DNA of 41,854 nucleotides from Psilocybe azurescens (lineage: Eukaryota; Basidiomycota; Agaricomycetes; Agaricales; Agrocybaceae), in contig JAJIRX010000700.1 in NCBI GenBank assembly GCA_023853785.1, positions 1 to 41,854 of the forward strand, read 5' to 3'. The translations under genes were made by a program, and so were the position numbers. Below are positions 12,641 through 23,659 of this stretch, in pieces. Below the pieces are notes generated by a model. That model saw nothing but the letters and a program-made list of their open reading frames with translations. It was not told the origin of the DNA and did no database searches. The first letter of the stretch is position 1, and every line of letters starts with the position of its first letter.

Positions 12641-13231
12641 CACCCGTATTTTCTGGCTTTTTTACCCTTACGCCAGCGTTTCTAACTGAGCTTCAATAAT
12701 GGGAATGTAGAGCGGCTATTCCCGCTCCAGAAAATTACAATGCTCGCAACGACCATGACTCTTTAACCAATCTTGAATACTTGTTACAGTCATCCAGAGT
12801 CATCGACCTCTCTTAAACTCAAACGCAGTGTACCACTGTACTTTCCAGTTGACTCTTCTCTGGTGTTCGCTTGTCAGTTTTTGGCGCGTACTACATACAC
12901 GCTTTTCTTTTGTGAATTCACGGGCCAACTTCTTAACTCAAGGCAATTTATCCTACATTTATCAATGCTTTTCCCGATGTAATATAAGTCTTGTGCATCA
13001 TACAGAAGTGTGTGTTCGGAAGATTATCGGCGCTTTCATCCTCTGTCCACCACTATCGATCTGACGGCCAGCCAACTTCGGGGCGCGTTTCTGACTCGTG
13101 ATCCTCATGCTTCTTCTTCTCTATTTGATTACTGACTGCAGCCGACTCTGCTGTCGTTAATATTTAAGATGACGGCTTCATGGCGGAGATGCTTCAAAGT
13201 CCCTATTCTCATTTCCCTAGACGAGTAGGGA
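12641..13231. other. Intergenic region, esterase promoter side
   Basis: No gene is seen. The right end holds the putative TATA element of the esterase gene. Confidence 0.45.
13161..13168 (+). promoter_or_regulatory. Candidate TATA box of the esterase gene
   Basis: TATTTAAG begins 71 nt before the esterase ATG, a spacing that fits a fungal core promoter. It is a motif match only. Confidence 0.4.
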
Positions 13232-14882
13232 ATGTCGTCGTTTCGAATGTTTCTTCTAGCAGGTCTGGTCTTAGCTCTAGGACTCTTTCCTGTAGCTGTC
13301 TTCGCCACGTCCGAGTCTTTGGTGCCAAAAAATCAGACTATTAAAAACAACCATCCCCTCATCTACTATCATGGAAGATGGGATTCTTCTCAAGGTACCT
13401 GGTGGTGAGTGACATGAATGGCATCTATCTGTCTCGCTACCTAGAAACTGAGGGCAAGCGACAAGGCCGGGCTCTGGATTCAAAGTCAATGTGCTTAATC
13501 TAAAGTCGTTGACGCTCAACCTCGGTCCACTTACGCCATCTCCCCTTCGCAAGCCTCGGCGTTTCAGTGGGGGACTCGGAGTTCTTTCCTGTGAATGCCT
13601 CGGCAGGCTCAAATACCATCACCATTCCCTCCGCAGCTCTGAAGCAGTCTAAACTCAGCCCCACTACTGTAAGAATAAATGCTGCGGGGTGGCAAACGTA
13701 CCGTCTGCAATTCGACAGTATTACATTGAACTCGGTAAGCACCTATCTTAAGCGGCAATATGTGTCTAATAATTGACAACTCCTTCAGGAGGCCGTCCTG
13801 ATCCCATACATCCCGTCCAAAACGGTCTTTGAATTTATAGGCGACTCTTTTACCTCTGTAAGTTTACGTCACGATGGTTTGTTGCTGGTTGCTCATGGAA
13901 GCAACAGGGATACCTTATGCCCAATGGTGCAGACCAGTCGTGGGCCTTCCTTGTCGGAGAGAAGTACAAGGCTGAACATCGCATTGTTGCTCAAGCAGGA
14001 GCTGCTCTGACGGTATGAATTAAGCCCGGTTACAGCATGTCTTCAATAACCATCCTTGCATATCTTAGGACATATACTCGTACGGAAATGTGCACGGGAT
14101 GTCCTTCCAATTCTTCAAGGTAATGGTTTGGATGCTCCAAAATATCAGCGCTCTCATGAAATTATCATTATTTTTGAAAGACTGAGGACACCAGTTTCTA
14201 TTATACCACGGATCACAACTACACAACAGATTGGAATTTCGCCCGGGACCAGCCTAAAGCTACGCATGTCATCATTCACATAGGGTAAATTCTTTACGAG
14301 GAAGTGTATATCCATGCTCGGATCCTTCTAATTCCAAGTTCTCTAGAGCCAACGATAATGCTCAAGGAATCACGAATGACCAATTCGTTCAGGTAACTTC
14401 ATTATACTGGGACTCTGTCAAAAATTCTGAATCAGTGCTCAACGCTCGTTAGGAGTACTCTGATTTTCTAGTCAAGATCCGGAAGCTCTATCCATACCAA
14501 CCGCTGTTCCTTTTCACCCCGGTTCGTCTTGTAGAAAACGTGGACTAACGCATACATTGACCGGTTGTGCCTCTCTTTACAGTGGGGATGGCCAAACTCT
14601 GATGGGAATGTGTACTATTATTATGATGGCCAATATCAAAGAGTCCTTGATGCTAGGCGAGTTCTACGTGCAGATATCTTCAGCTGCTCATAAACACTAA
14701 CCTCATCTTTAACTGTCAGGAATGCACTAGGCGATAAGAACGTTTTCTTGGTTAACACTACGGGGTGGATTACCTGGGAGGACGTCTTTCCGGATAGTCT
14801 TCACCCAACGGTTGCCGGCCAGGCCAAAGTCGCAAATAACTTCATATCATGGCTTGAGAATTGGGGCTTTTCGCCGAGGTAA
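13232..14882 (+). CDS. Secreted SGNH/GDSL hydrolase, carbohydrate esterase 2-like
   Basis: This is probably an extracellular deacetylase of plant or other polysaccharides. The start gives a clear signal peptide (hydrophobic core FLLAGLVLALGLF, likely cut after VFA). A beta-rich N-terminal domain with SGFKVNVLNLKSLTLNLGPL and VRINAAGWQTYRLQFDSITL follows, as in CE2 enzymes. The SGNH domain then shows FEFIGDSFTSGY (nucleophile Ser in GDS), THVIIHIGANDN (the N of block III), and HPTVAG, preceded by an Asp, with the catalytic His. FTPWGWPNSDGNVYYYYDG is also typical. Ten exons and nine introns are read; the last intron, at 14657-14719, uses a GC donor. One extra C in the run at 13542-13545 breaks the frame between GPLTPSP and SLGVSVGDSEFF. 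Possible N-glycosylation sites include NYT and NTT. The fold and catalytic class are firm; the substrate is inferred. Confidence 0.9.
14657..14719 (+). other. GC-AG intron in the esterase gene
   Basis: The exon ends GATGCTAG and the next base pair is GC (gcgagt). The intron ends in CAG, and the joined frame reads VLDARNALGDKNVFL, the sequence expected in this family. No GT donor nearby restores that frame. Confidence 0.7.
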
Positions 14883-15854
14883 ATCAGGAGATTTGAGCTG
14901 GCTTCTGTTACACATGCTCTTCGGTGCGATACCATGCTTTAAAAGCTTTGTTTACCCTCTTTACAAGCCTTCAGTGGGAGGCAAATGGAATAACAATGAA
15001 CAAGTTGATATTGGCGATGAACAACCGCTTTGTACCCTAATGCTCTCCAAAGGATCGCTTTCTGCATGGTAAAAGAATTCCACGATGTCACAAGTAGGAA
15101 TATATCCCCTCTGGTAGCTCTGCGGTTATCTTTTACGATGATATGTAACCTTCAGCCGCGTGGTTCAATTAGAATGACTATAAACTCCAGTGCTATGTAG
15201 AATAGAGGTTGACTTATCAATATCAGTGTCCTGCCGAGTTGTAAGCCACCACTTACTTCTGTTTTCCTGGGGTGGTGGACTGCCATTCAGAATTATGTCG
15301 AGACACATTTTCTATACGTTAGCAAGGCTATCAGAATCACTGTTCTGCGATCAGCACCTCACCTGAACAGAATTTACCCAACCGCGCCTCAACGATTACC
15401 ATTCAGGCGCTCAGCGGAAAGAACATCGGAAAGCAAAGCTACCACCCGGAAGATGTCCAGTGATATTAGCCCACCCGCCAAAGCACGGATGCCCGGAAAC
15501 AATGTTCCCTTGTTGGTCGTACGGGGAGGGAATCGCTATAGTCCGACCCTATAGGCGTACCCCGGCGGTGCACACGGGGTCCACGGGACAGGAGTCACAC
15601 GCAGTGTAGTGTTGACTACTTTTGTAATCGTTAGTTAGGTCTGCATAGAGCCAAGGCCCAATAGACATAAATTTACTAGAAGAAAAAGACGACCAGCACC
15701 TCCTGCTCCAGGCCTGTTTGCTTTTCCGGGTTCCCTTACATCACCTCATTGCATACCATTACAGTAAACAAACGGCAAACGACACGATGGTTAAATAATT
15801 CAGCGCGCTTTCAGGAGTCCGTACAGTGCTGACTATCATATGGTCTAACTTTTA
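14883..15854. other. Intergenic region, no gene seen
   Basis: This is AT-rich to mixed sequence after the esterase gene. No conserved protein, RNA gene or clear repeat is recognised before the MITE starts. Confidence 0.45.
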
Positions 15855-16320
15855 GGCCCTGTTTTGCTCTCCAGCTTTGATCGAAGCTCTCTGCCAAATT
15901 TAGAGCTCCGAGGATGGTCCGAGGCTGGAGACCAATTTCACGCTGTTTCTTGCGGAGCTGGGCTGAGATGGTGTTTGGTTGGACTCAGCTCCGGCTTCGT
16001 GTGACAAACCTTAGCGTACGAATTTTCTTTTCTGTTATCCACACATCGTTTTTCTAGCCACATCACTGTCCCTTCGTTATGATATTGTATACACACTCCT
16101 CTATTTTCTCCTACTCTCATATAATCTATTTATTTACTTATGGCCAGGAAAAATTTAACTTATCAGCGTATCTAATGCTGATCTAATGATAATTACGAGA
16201 CGTGACATGCAGTGACAATCGATCGAAAAGCCGTGGGAGCCAGCTTTGACCAGATGCAAGCTATGGAAACGTGAAACCGATGCCTGAGCACGTATCAATG
16301 CCGGGGAGCAAAACAGGGCC
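15855..16320. mobile_element. 466-bp MITE with 18-bp terminal inverted repeats
   Basis: The left end GGCCCTGTTTTGCTCTCC (15855-15872) is matched by the inverted right end at 16303-16320 with one mismatch in 18. TA dinucleotides flank both sides (15853-15854 and 16321-16322), consistent with a TA target duplication of the Tc1/mariner type. The inverted match continues as TTTA/TAAA into the flanks, so the exact ends could lie up to 4 bp further out and the superfamily is uncertain. There is no transposase, so this is a non-autonomous element. Confidence 0.72.
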
Positions 16321-16763
16321 TAAATCTCTCAGTAAGATTCAATAGCAGTGATGACTAAGAAGCTCTCAGTAATAAGAAGTGATTCGTAGACAGAGTTCAA
16401 ATAGCAGAAAACAACAAGAAAACAAGATCACACTTCAAATGGTATTATGCCCCTAACAAACCGGAGATAGTAACGGCCTAAAGCATCGGACCGTAGTCAC
16501 ATGATTATTTTCGGCACGTGTGCTGAGTAAATAGATATACGTCAGAGACGATCTTTGAAAGAAATTCCTTTGTAACACAATGACTTCTCACCAAGATCAA
16601 ATTGAAGGTACGGATGACTGTGCTCTGAAAGGCTGTGGAAAGACTACCCTACAAGGGCTATAAAGTCGGCGCTGTTTTTGCTGAGACCACCCAACAAATT
16701 TCACCAGCTCGACTACCCCTCTGATAAACTTTGATCTCACTGAGAACCATCACAAGCCCAGCA
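16321..16763. other. Promoter region of the old yellow enzyme gene
   Basis: The region between the MITE and the oxidoreductase start has no coding signal. It contains a CACGTG at about 16516 and the TATAAA element, so the MITE has inserted about 440 bp upstream of the start codon. Confidence 0.45.
16659..16664 (+). promoter_or_regulatory. Candidate TATA box of the old yellow enzyme gene
   Basis: TATAAA sits 105 nt before the chosen ATG at 16764. It is a motif match at a plausible distance. Confidence 0.45.
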
Positions 16764-18337
16764 ATGTCTTCAAATGCCCTTTTCAATCCCATCCAAATCG
16801 GCGATGTCACCGCGAAGAATCGCATTCACATGGCGGCGCTCACCAGGAATCGTGCTGAAGACACATACCCGACAGAACTTATCAAGGAGCATTATGTGCA
16901 ACGCGCCAGTGCAGGTCTTATCGTCACGGAAGCTATACTGGTAACACGACTAGGGTATGATTTATTCTCTTTCTTTGTTCTTTAAGTATTGACGTCTCTT
17001 TTAGAACTGAATGGCCCCATGCGCCAGGATTGTGGGATGAGAAGCATGTTGAGGGTGGAAGAGCATCGTGGATGCAGTCCATGAAGCGGGGTCGATAATC
17101 TACGCACAGGTACAGCATAATGCATTCTACATAATTGACTTCACTGACTTCATTTCATAGCTGTGGCATGGTACGAATCATCTTGAGTTTTAGATATGTT
17201 ACAGTTTTTCATGAAGCAACCGCATCTAGTTGGGCGTGTGGCTCATCCTGAAGCTGAACAACAGAAATTTGCGGGAGAGGTGGGCGTTGTCTCATACGTG
17301 CCATTCTTGACTATTTGATTTAATAAATCTATTTATAGCCTGTATACGGACCTTCCGCAATTGGTGCTCGTGGCGGAAAGTTTAGGGCCATTCCTGGACA
17401 GCCTGGATATGTCACAGTATGTGCAATATACTTAGATAAAATGTGGACCAACTCAAACTCAATATAAATAATTTAGCCTACCGAAATTGACGACCCTTGG
17501 AAGATTGTCGAGCTGTTCAAACGTGCTGCCATCAATGCCAAAAAGCTGGATTCGACGGTGTTGAACGTAAGGTTACCTGAGTTTCTAAAATTGACACAAT
17601 CTAACCGCCTTTTCCATTCCCAGTACATGGAGCAAATGGTTACATTATCCACCAGTTCTTGGACAGCACTTCCAATAAACGCACCGATAAATGGGGAGGG
17701 AGCATAGAAAACCGGGCCCGTCTCGCCTTAGAATTAATCAAAGTCTCAAAAGAAGTATTTGGCCGCAATGTCGCAATTAAACTCAGCCCTGCAGGAGGCT
17801 ACAATGATATGGGGTACTATTCATTTCCTCTACTCAAATGTCAAGAAAATATACCTAATACTTCACCCGTAGCATGCCTCTTCAGGAGACGCTCGACACC
17901 TACTCTTACTTGATCACTGAGGCCGATAAGTTGGATCTCGCATATTTTGCCTTAGTTCGCTACGCCCTCGTTTTCGACGTTGAATACGATGGTATATCTC
18001 CTCTGCTCATTGTCTCACCTATACGTGCTGACGGTCAATAGGTGTTCACCGTGCCATAAAGCATGACGTCCTCGCCTCATACGGCCCTCTCATCAAGAAA
18101 GCCAAAGTGATCATAAACGCTGGAGTAACACCAGAAGAAGGCGAAGCACTCGTGTCGTCCGGAAAAGCCGATGCTATATCCATCGGATTCAATTTTATTA
18201 CTCACCCCGACCTAGTGAAGCGTGTCGAGCACGGCAAACCTCTTGACAACATTCCTGATATCCCCCATCTTCAAACCAACAAGACCTCTGGCGACTGGAG
18301 GACCGGATACAATGATTACCCTACTGCTAAATATTGA
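16764..18337 (+). CDS. Old yellow enzyme, NADH:flavin oxidoreductase
   Basis: This is a cytosolic FMN-dependent ene-reductase of the OYE family. Nine exons give ALFNPIQIGDVTAKNRIHMA, ALTRNRAEDTYPTELIKEHY, the TEWPHAPGLWDE block, YAQLWHVGRVAHPEA, YGPSAIGARGGKFR, PTEIDDPWKIVELFKRAA, HGANGYIIHQFLDSTSNKRT, DKWGGSIENRARLALELIK, GRNVAIKLSPAGGYNDMG, INAGVTPEEGEALVSSGKAD and a typical C-terminus ending in the tail GYNDYPTAKY. The substrate-binding His/Asn pair and Tyr of HGANGY are present. The third exon is only 10 nt (17161-17170). I chose the ATG at 16764 because family members begin a few residues before ALF; an in-frame ATG at 16731 is possible. One G is missing at 17053-17055 (VEGWKS) and one base at about 17545 (KKAGFDGV), both breaking the frame. 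A decayed copy lies downstream. Confidence 0.9.
17161..17170 (+). other. 10-nt microexon of the old yellow enzyme gene
   Basis: CTGTGGCATG is bounded by CATAG on the left and GTACGA on the right. Joined to its neighbours it completes YAQLWHVGR, the conserved FMN-side motif of the family. Skipping it would delete LWH and shift the frame. Confidence 0.75.
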
Positions 18338-19524
18338 CGACCGAAGGTGGCGATGTAGAGTTCAGATTCGTTAGATGTATGTTTGTTTCAGAGATAATGC
18401 CTGTTAGATTTATTCAGGAATTTAAATCATTTACACAAGCTGTGAATACATGCTCAATACCATTAAACAAAGTGATCGTAAACTTTCTAGTGACTGCCGC
18501 GTAAGACCTGATAGGCGCTCAGACATCAGCCCCACCGCCCACGTCAGCTAGTAACGAAGGCATAATTCAGTAAAATCACACTCTAATAACTATATATACG
18601 CGGCGCACAAGCTGAGGACTTGGGCCTGGGTATAAATTACAAAAAGGTGGCAAAGAGCGTATGACAACTACCTATGATGGGAAAGCGGAGGCGCACCGCA
18701 AATGGTAACGAACATACCGGATATAGTGATTGAGATATGACGATCCCGCACACAGTAAATTAGCTGAGATAAACAGGGAACTCAAAGCCAAGACCGACTC
18801 GGCCTATCCTTACGGGCTAAAAATCATAACAATCTTAATAACAGAGATAGTGTGCATCACACCTCGAAGGTAGTCTTCTCCATCGGGCTATACGTCCAAG
18901 CTCATCATACTAATGAACAAGCACACAATGAATTTTGGACGACTCAACCTTCCACTTGATATAGCTGACGCGCTTGATTTATCCGCGCGTCTGACGACGC
19001 GTGAAGCTCATTACCTTATTGAGTATAACCCTTTCACGTCTCTTACTCAGCAAAACGCGAAGCTGTTCAGAGCTTGGTAAATTTGATTATCTCCACTTTC
19101 AACGATTTCTAATCGAACAAGAATGTTTGTACAGCTATACTCGAGTTCAATCATTCGACCGCACCATTTTTCTAGCGCACCTTTTTTTTTTTTAAAAAAA
19201 AAAACCTCGTTTATTCTCCAATGTGGCGGATAAAAGGGTCCTGGAGCAACAATGGGGGTCGCAAAGCCACCGCTGCAAATAAATGAGAGATAATTTATAA
19301 GGAGAAAGCAGAAGAAAGGAAAAGAACAAGGAACGGGGAGATCCCACCGTGCAAAGATGAAAGAAAGAAAATCAGAAAGTGGGAAAGGGATTCAGAACAG
19401 GGAGGGTGCGTCATCATCATCCTTCACCGTCTTCTTCGTCATCTGACTCCAGGGGCCGGATTGAGCCAAAGACGGGTCAGAGGCGCTCGGTTTCGGCAAC
19501 AAAGACTCAAGTACTCACCTTGCG
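18338..19524. other. Intergenic region between the enzyme gene and its decayed copy
   Basis: No gene is seen. At 19182-19204 there is a T12-A11 perfect palindrome. Purine-rich sequence follows it. Confidence 0.45.
19182..19204. repeat. T12-A11 palindrome
   Basis: Twelve T are followed directly by eleven A, which makes a self-complementary tract. It may be a low-complexity scar of insertion or a weak bidirectional terminator-like element; nothing more can be said. Confidence 0.6.
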
Positions 19525-20167
19525 TATTCCATAGTACATGGGGCGAATAGTTACATTCTCCTGGACCGCACATCGAATCATCGCACAGATCAATGGGGCG
19601 GCAGCCTTGAGAATCGTTGTCGTCTACATAGGTCTCGAAACCCTCAAGGTTTTAATTGAGATCTTCGGGCGCAACGTCGGGATCAAGTCTACCCCAGCAG
19701 GAGGGTACAATGAAAAGTTCGCATTCAGCATGCCTCTCATAGAAACTTACTCGTATTTTATCACTGAAGCGGAGAGGCTGAATTTGTCCCACATCGAGCT
19801 CGTCCGTTACTCAAAGAAATTTGATGTAGAATACGACAGTATGTTCCTCCCCTTTCTCTCCGTCGATGGTTGATTATTGACATCCCAATCCAAGGTGTTC
19901 CTCGTGCCACAAAGCACGACGTGCTCGAATCATACGGACATCTCACCAAAAAGCCAAATTATCTTAAATTCAGAAATCTTACCTGAAGAAGGGCAGTATC
20001 GTCTGGCAAAGTCGACGCCATCTCCATCGAATTCAACCCCATCACTCATCTCTGGTGAAGTGTATTAAATACGGCAAGCCTCTTGAGATATGTCTCACCT
20101 CCAAACAATTAAAAGCTCTGGAGATTGGAACACGGGATACAGCGATTACCCTGTCGCGATGTACTGA
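19525..20167 (+). pseudogene. Decayed partial copy of the old yellow enzyme gene
   Basis: Homology to the intact gene starts at the acceptor of its seventh exon (TACATGG at 19535) and runs to the homologous stop TGA at 20165-20167. Recognisable pieces are IEIFGRNVGIKSTPAGGYNE, ETYSYFITEAERL, FDVEYD, ATKHDVLESYGHL and GKVDAISIEFNPITH. Between them are internal stops (for example TAA in the segment matching KVIINAGVTPEEG), small deletions and loss of the WGGSIENRAR block. The first six exons are absent. Unlike the intact genes of this window, the amino acid sequence itself has drifted, so this is true decay and not just a base-call error. Same orientation and about 1.2 kb spacing suggest a tandem duplication. 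Confidence 0.82.
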
Positions 20168-20767
20168 GTAGAAGCCGAACTTTTGGAGACAGGCCCCATG
20201 ATACTAGATTGTAAGGTATATTAAACCGATCAGCATAGACATATTCAACGGACATCCAGACTTGCCTACTTATGCTTGGTCCTCTGTAATCACTGGATGA
20301 AGACAAGAATACAGGTTAACGGTGACCTATCCAGCAATAATTTACATTTCTTATCGAAGATGTCAGCTTATCGAGACGTTTCCAATAGAAATACATGCAG
20401 CTAGCAAAGTATCGCTGGTTGCAGCAAATTCAGTTCAGTTCAGTGAACAGCCACGTAACTTCAAATTCAGAAACGGGAGATACCCTATCAGAGCAACGAG
20501 ACATCGAGTATTGCACGGTGTATACGAGTGATTCCTTTTGATCGCAACGCGAACTTGAGTTAAAATATAATGTGTATTAGAATTACTTAGCTGAAATACG
20601 AGGACACCAACACCAGCCACTGGCATCACCCAGAGTCCAGGCAGCATAAGCGTTAATTTTCAAGAATCCATACATCTCCACGAATGCGAGAATATGCCAG
20701 CGAGAGTGAGGTGAGATAAGCAGCAGTGCGCACGCATAAGAGAGAAGAAATATAATAGAATAAGCCG
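20168..20767. other. Intergenic region, no gene seen
   Basis: This stretch lies between the pseudogene and the 3' end of the uS5m gene. No conserved reading frame or repeat is recognised. Confidence 0.45.
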
Positions 20768-22625
20768 CTAATTCCTGAGATTGATCAACTTCCTTCCCCT
20801 AGCACGCTCTATCTCGCTCTTGCCTCTCACACCCGCGCCCTTGCTCAGCTTCTTTCCTTTTCCACCAACACCATCTCCCATGCCCGTGGGCGCATGTCCA
20901 GCATGGAGCATCCTGAACGCCGCCTTGATCACGTTCAGCTTATTCCGGCTCCCCACACCTTCGCGCTGATATCCTTCATACCCGCCGCGCGCAGGATCTG
21001 ATGCAGGAACGGATTGCAGCGCAGGCCGAACCCGACGGGGCGCGGGCGCAGGATGAGCTGCGTCGCGCCGAGCTTGCTCTTCATCTCCGTCCATATCGTG
21101 CGCTGCTCGAAGCGCTCCACCCAGTCCATGTTCTTCACCGCCGCAATGCGCGCGGCTTTCAGCGCCACGGCGCTGTTGTTGTGTTTGCCCTCGCCGTATC
21201 CCACCAGCCCTTTGCCGTCTCCGACCAGCACCATGTACGCGATGCGGCGGATCTTGCCCTTTCCTGTCTGCTGGACGACCGGCCGGCGCATGAGGATGGA
21301 GTGGTACAAGCCCTGGTAGTACTCCGACGAAACAGGAAGGGCGTTGACGACGGAATCACCACCTTCGTCTTCCTCGATAGGGGGCCTCTCTCGTCCTCTG
21401 CCAGCATGCTGTCCGTTCCTTCGGGGTATTCGTGGAACACGGAGCGGTGGTTTCGAACGATGACTTGATTCGTGAATGGGCTCTTTTTGTCGGCAGGGAA
21501 ATCGTACACGTCGCGTGGGTCAAGGATGCGATCGGGGGTCATTAGATCGGGATATGGTATGGGATTTGAAACATATTCTTATTTCAAAGAGGTTAATATA
21601 GTGTACATAAATGAGAGGTGTCTGGACTCACGTTTGACCCCTTCGCCTTTAAGTTGCCATGGTCCCTTCTCTGGCGGATCGAGGGCTTTTTGAGCAACAG
21701 AAGGTCGGACAAGCTGAATGCATTCCTCGGGGCGCATGGCATCCGGCCTTGGAGGTAGCAGCTGCAGCCCACCGCGGAGGAAAAACTCAAGAACCGGGAT
21801 GAGGCCGGTGTCATCATCGTGCTCCGAGATCTCAAACGCTAGCCAGCGTTTTTCAAATTCTTCTTCTGTCTTTGCATCGAAGCTCTGTATCACCGGTCGA
21901 CAAATGGGTGATTCCAAAATGGCGGAGACGAATGCATATCTGTCAAGGCCTGAGTAAAGCGTCAATATGAGAAAAGACGTAAACGTATAAGAATACACAC
22001 GATGTTCTGCTAACGCTGCTCGCGTCTCTGCTGAGAACCACGACGCGTAGTATTGCTCAATATCAATTGGTTCGTTGGAAACGAGCTCGGAGTCGAGTTC
22101 TATTTCGGAAGGGAGTTCGGAAGTGGATTCCTCTGGATAGATATAAGTAAAATAGGCGAGGATAGGTGCACAAACTCACTTGGTTCCGGGGATCCTTGAG
22201 TGGGTTCTGATTTAGCTGCTTGTTTAGATGAACGTGCTGTTTAAGAGCAACAATTGAATTGAGATGAACTTGACGATATAACCAAACACTCTGTGAACGC
22301 ACCTGAATGCACTACAGACGGTCGTAACGGCTGTGCGGGCGCAGCTGCGATTACAAGATTTGAGCTTCACGTCCCCGCACCAAGCAACGTATCACAGAAA
22401 CACACACCCTCTGACTGCAGCTCAGCAGAACCTTCAACCGCCCCACCGAAGAACTCTGCATCCACCGCCGACAATTTTTTTGTTCTTCTTGTTGGCTGGA
22501 CTTGTGGCACGTAAATTTTGACATGGCGTCGACGAGAAGGCCCTAGCGAGGTCCCTGCGGCATGGTGCAGAGCCCTTTACGCGAATTGCACGCGAAACGG
22601 GGCGTAATAGCAGCAGCCTGTTCAT
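20768..22625 (-). CDS. MRPS5: Mitochondrial small-subunit ribosomal protein uS5m
   Basis: This is a structural protein of the mitochondrial ribosome small subunit. The start at 22625 gives an arginine-rich, acid-free presequence (MNRLLLLRPVSRAIRVKG, then ARAFSSTP). A fungal N-terminal extension includes IDIEQYYASWFSAETRAALA and LIPVLEFFLRGGLQLLPPRP. The uS5 domain follows: EYYQGLYHSILMRRPVVQQ, KIRRIAYMVLVGDGKGLVGY, GEGKHNNSAVALKAARIA, RPVGFGLRCNPFLHQILRA, AGMKDISAKVWG, then NKLNVIKAAFRMLHAGHAP and the basic C-terminus ending INLRN. It has at least five exons. The frame is broken in three homopolymers: the A7 tract at 22475-22481 (apparently one base too many), the G5 run at 21380-21384 (one missing) and the run at 20951-20954 (one missing, at KVWGSRNKLN). 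It is divergent from the PITH gene. Confidence 0.9.
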
Positions 22626-22779
22626 GGAGGGGTTAAGGGATTTCGAAATTTGTGACAAGCCCGGAAACACACCGTCCCAACAAGCCGAGGGAAAATTCGG
22701 CTAAAAGGAAATTACTCATCCCTGCCCACAGTTACTCATACTGCTCCTACTATACCACCACCACCGCAATCTCAATCTA
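22626..22779. promoter_or_regulatory. Bidirectional promoter of uS5m and PITH genes
   Basis: The two start codons point away from each other and are 154 bp apart, so one compact region must serve both. A CT- and ACC-rich stretch precedes the PITH start. No clear TATA box is seen. Confidence 0.6.
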
Positions 22780-23659
22780 ATGCCTTCCAATGATTCAGAT
22801 ACTGCAAATAATTCTTTGGCGGCAGATCTGTCAGGAACCGACGCGTCTAACTTGTTTCGTGTCATAGATAGAGACAAGTGAGCTTCCAACTGTTGTCGGG
22901 CGCTTTGTAATGGCAATCTCATCTTGTCATGCTATCGAGTCAAGCGTATATGGCCTCAACTTGACTGTGCCTGAAGATGCAAAGCAAGTCATCAAACCTT
23001 GGGATGAGCGAGAAGATAACGCAAAGTACATTGACTCGAACGTGGATGATCAGGTACGTTGTATATTTCAATCAATAGTATCACTAATCAAGTTTTGCCA
23101 CCTTGTCTAGCTCATCATACACATACCGTTCACACAGAACGTACGAATAAAGTCTGTGCTTATCAAGATGGGTGAGTTCATCTAGAGCGATACCCTCTGG
23201 CGAAATGCTGATCCTAGAAAACCAAGGTAGAGGCGAGTTGACGCCGCGTCATCTACGAATCTACGCGAATCATTCCACCATCGTCGATTTTTCAGATATC
23301 GAAAGCACGAAACCTCAGCTCAACATCAGTCTCCTAGAAGGAGAGACAGGCGTGGTGGAATACCCTCTTCGAGTTGCGTCATTCGTTAGTGTCCATTCAT
23401 TGTCCCTCTTCTTCGTAAGCATTCCCATTCTATCTGCCTGGGTTAACCTTCAACTTAACTGACCTGTCAAAATCCACTCAGAGCGAATCAGTGGGGAGAC
23501 AACTCACGCATATATTTCATTGGATTCAAAGGCGACATGAGATCCGTCAAACGTGAAGCAAATTCCAGATTAGAGGTCCCAGCCCCCAATGCTGCTGATG
23601 CTCCTTTATCTGAGCGTGCCTCCCATAAAGCTTCAGGAATGCAGACAACAGCCCGCTAG
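22780..23659 (+). CDS. PITH domain protein
   Basis: The PITH domain (proteasome-interacting thioredoxin, DUF1000) is the C-terminal domain of TXNL1-type thioredoxins and also exists alone, as here; it is linked to the 26S proteasome. Spliced exons give ASNLFRVIDRD, VYGLNLTVPEDAKQVIKPWD, NAKYIDSNVDDQ, LIIHIPFTQNVRIKSVLIKM, GRGELTPRHLRIYANHSTIV, DFSDIESTKPQLNISLLEGE, YPLRVASF and, in the last exon, IYFIGFKGDMRSVKREANSR, LEVPAPNAADAPLSER. No thioredoxin domain precedes it. One G is missing in the run at 23493-23496 (the VGGD motif), which would otherwise cut the last 50 residues. It shares a promoter with a mitochondrial ribosomal protein gene. Confidence 0.88.

Noticed and set aside
13232..20167. 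Secondary-metabolite gene cluster around the old yellow enzyme
   Set aside because: No synthase, terpene cyclase, P450 or cluster regulator is nearby; the neighbours are an esterase, a ribosomal protein and a PITH protein.
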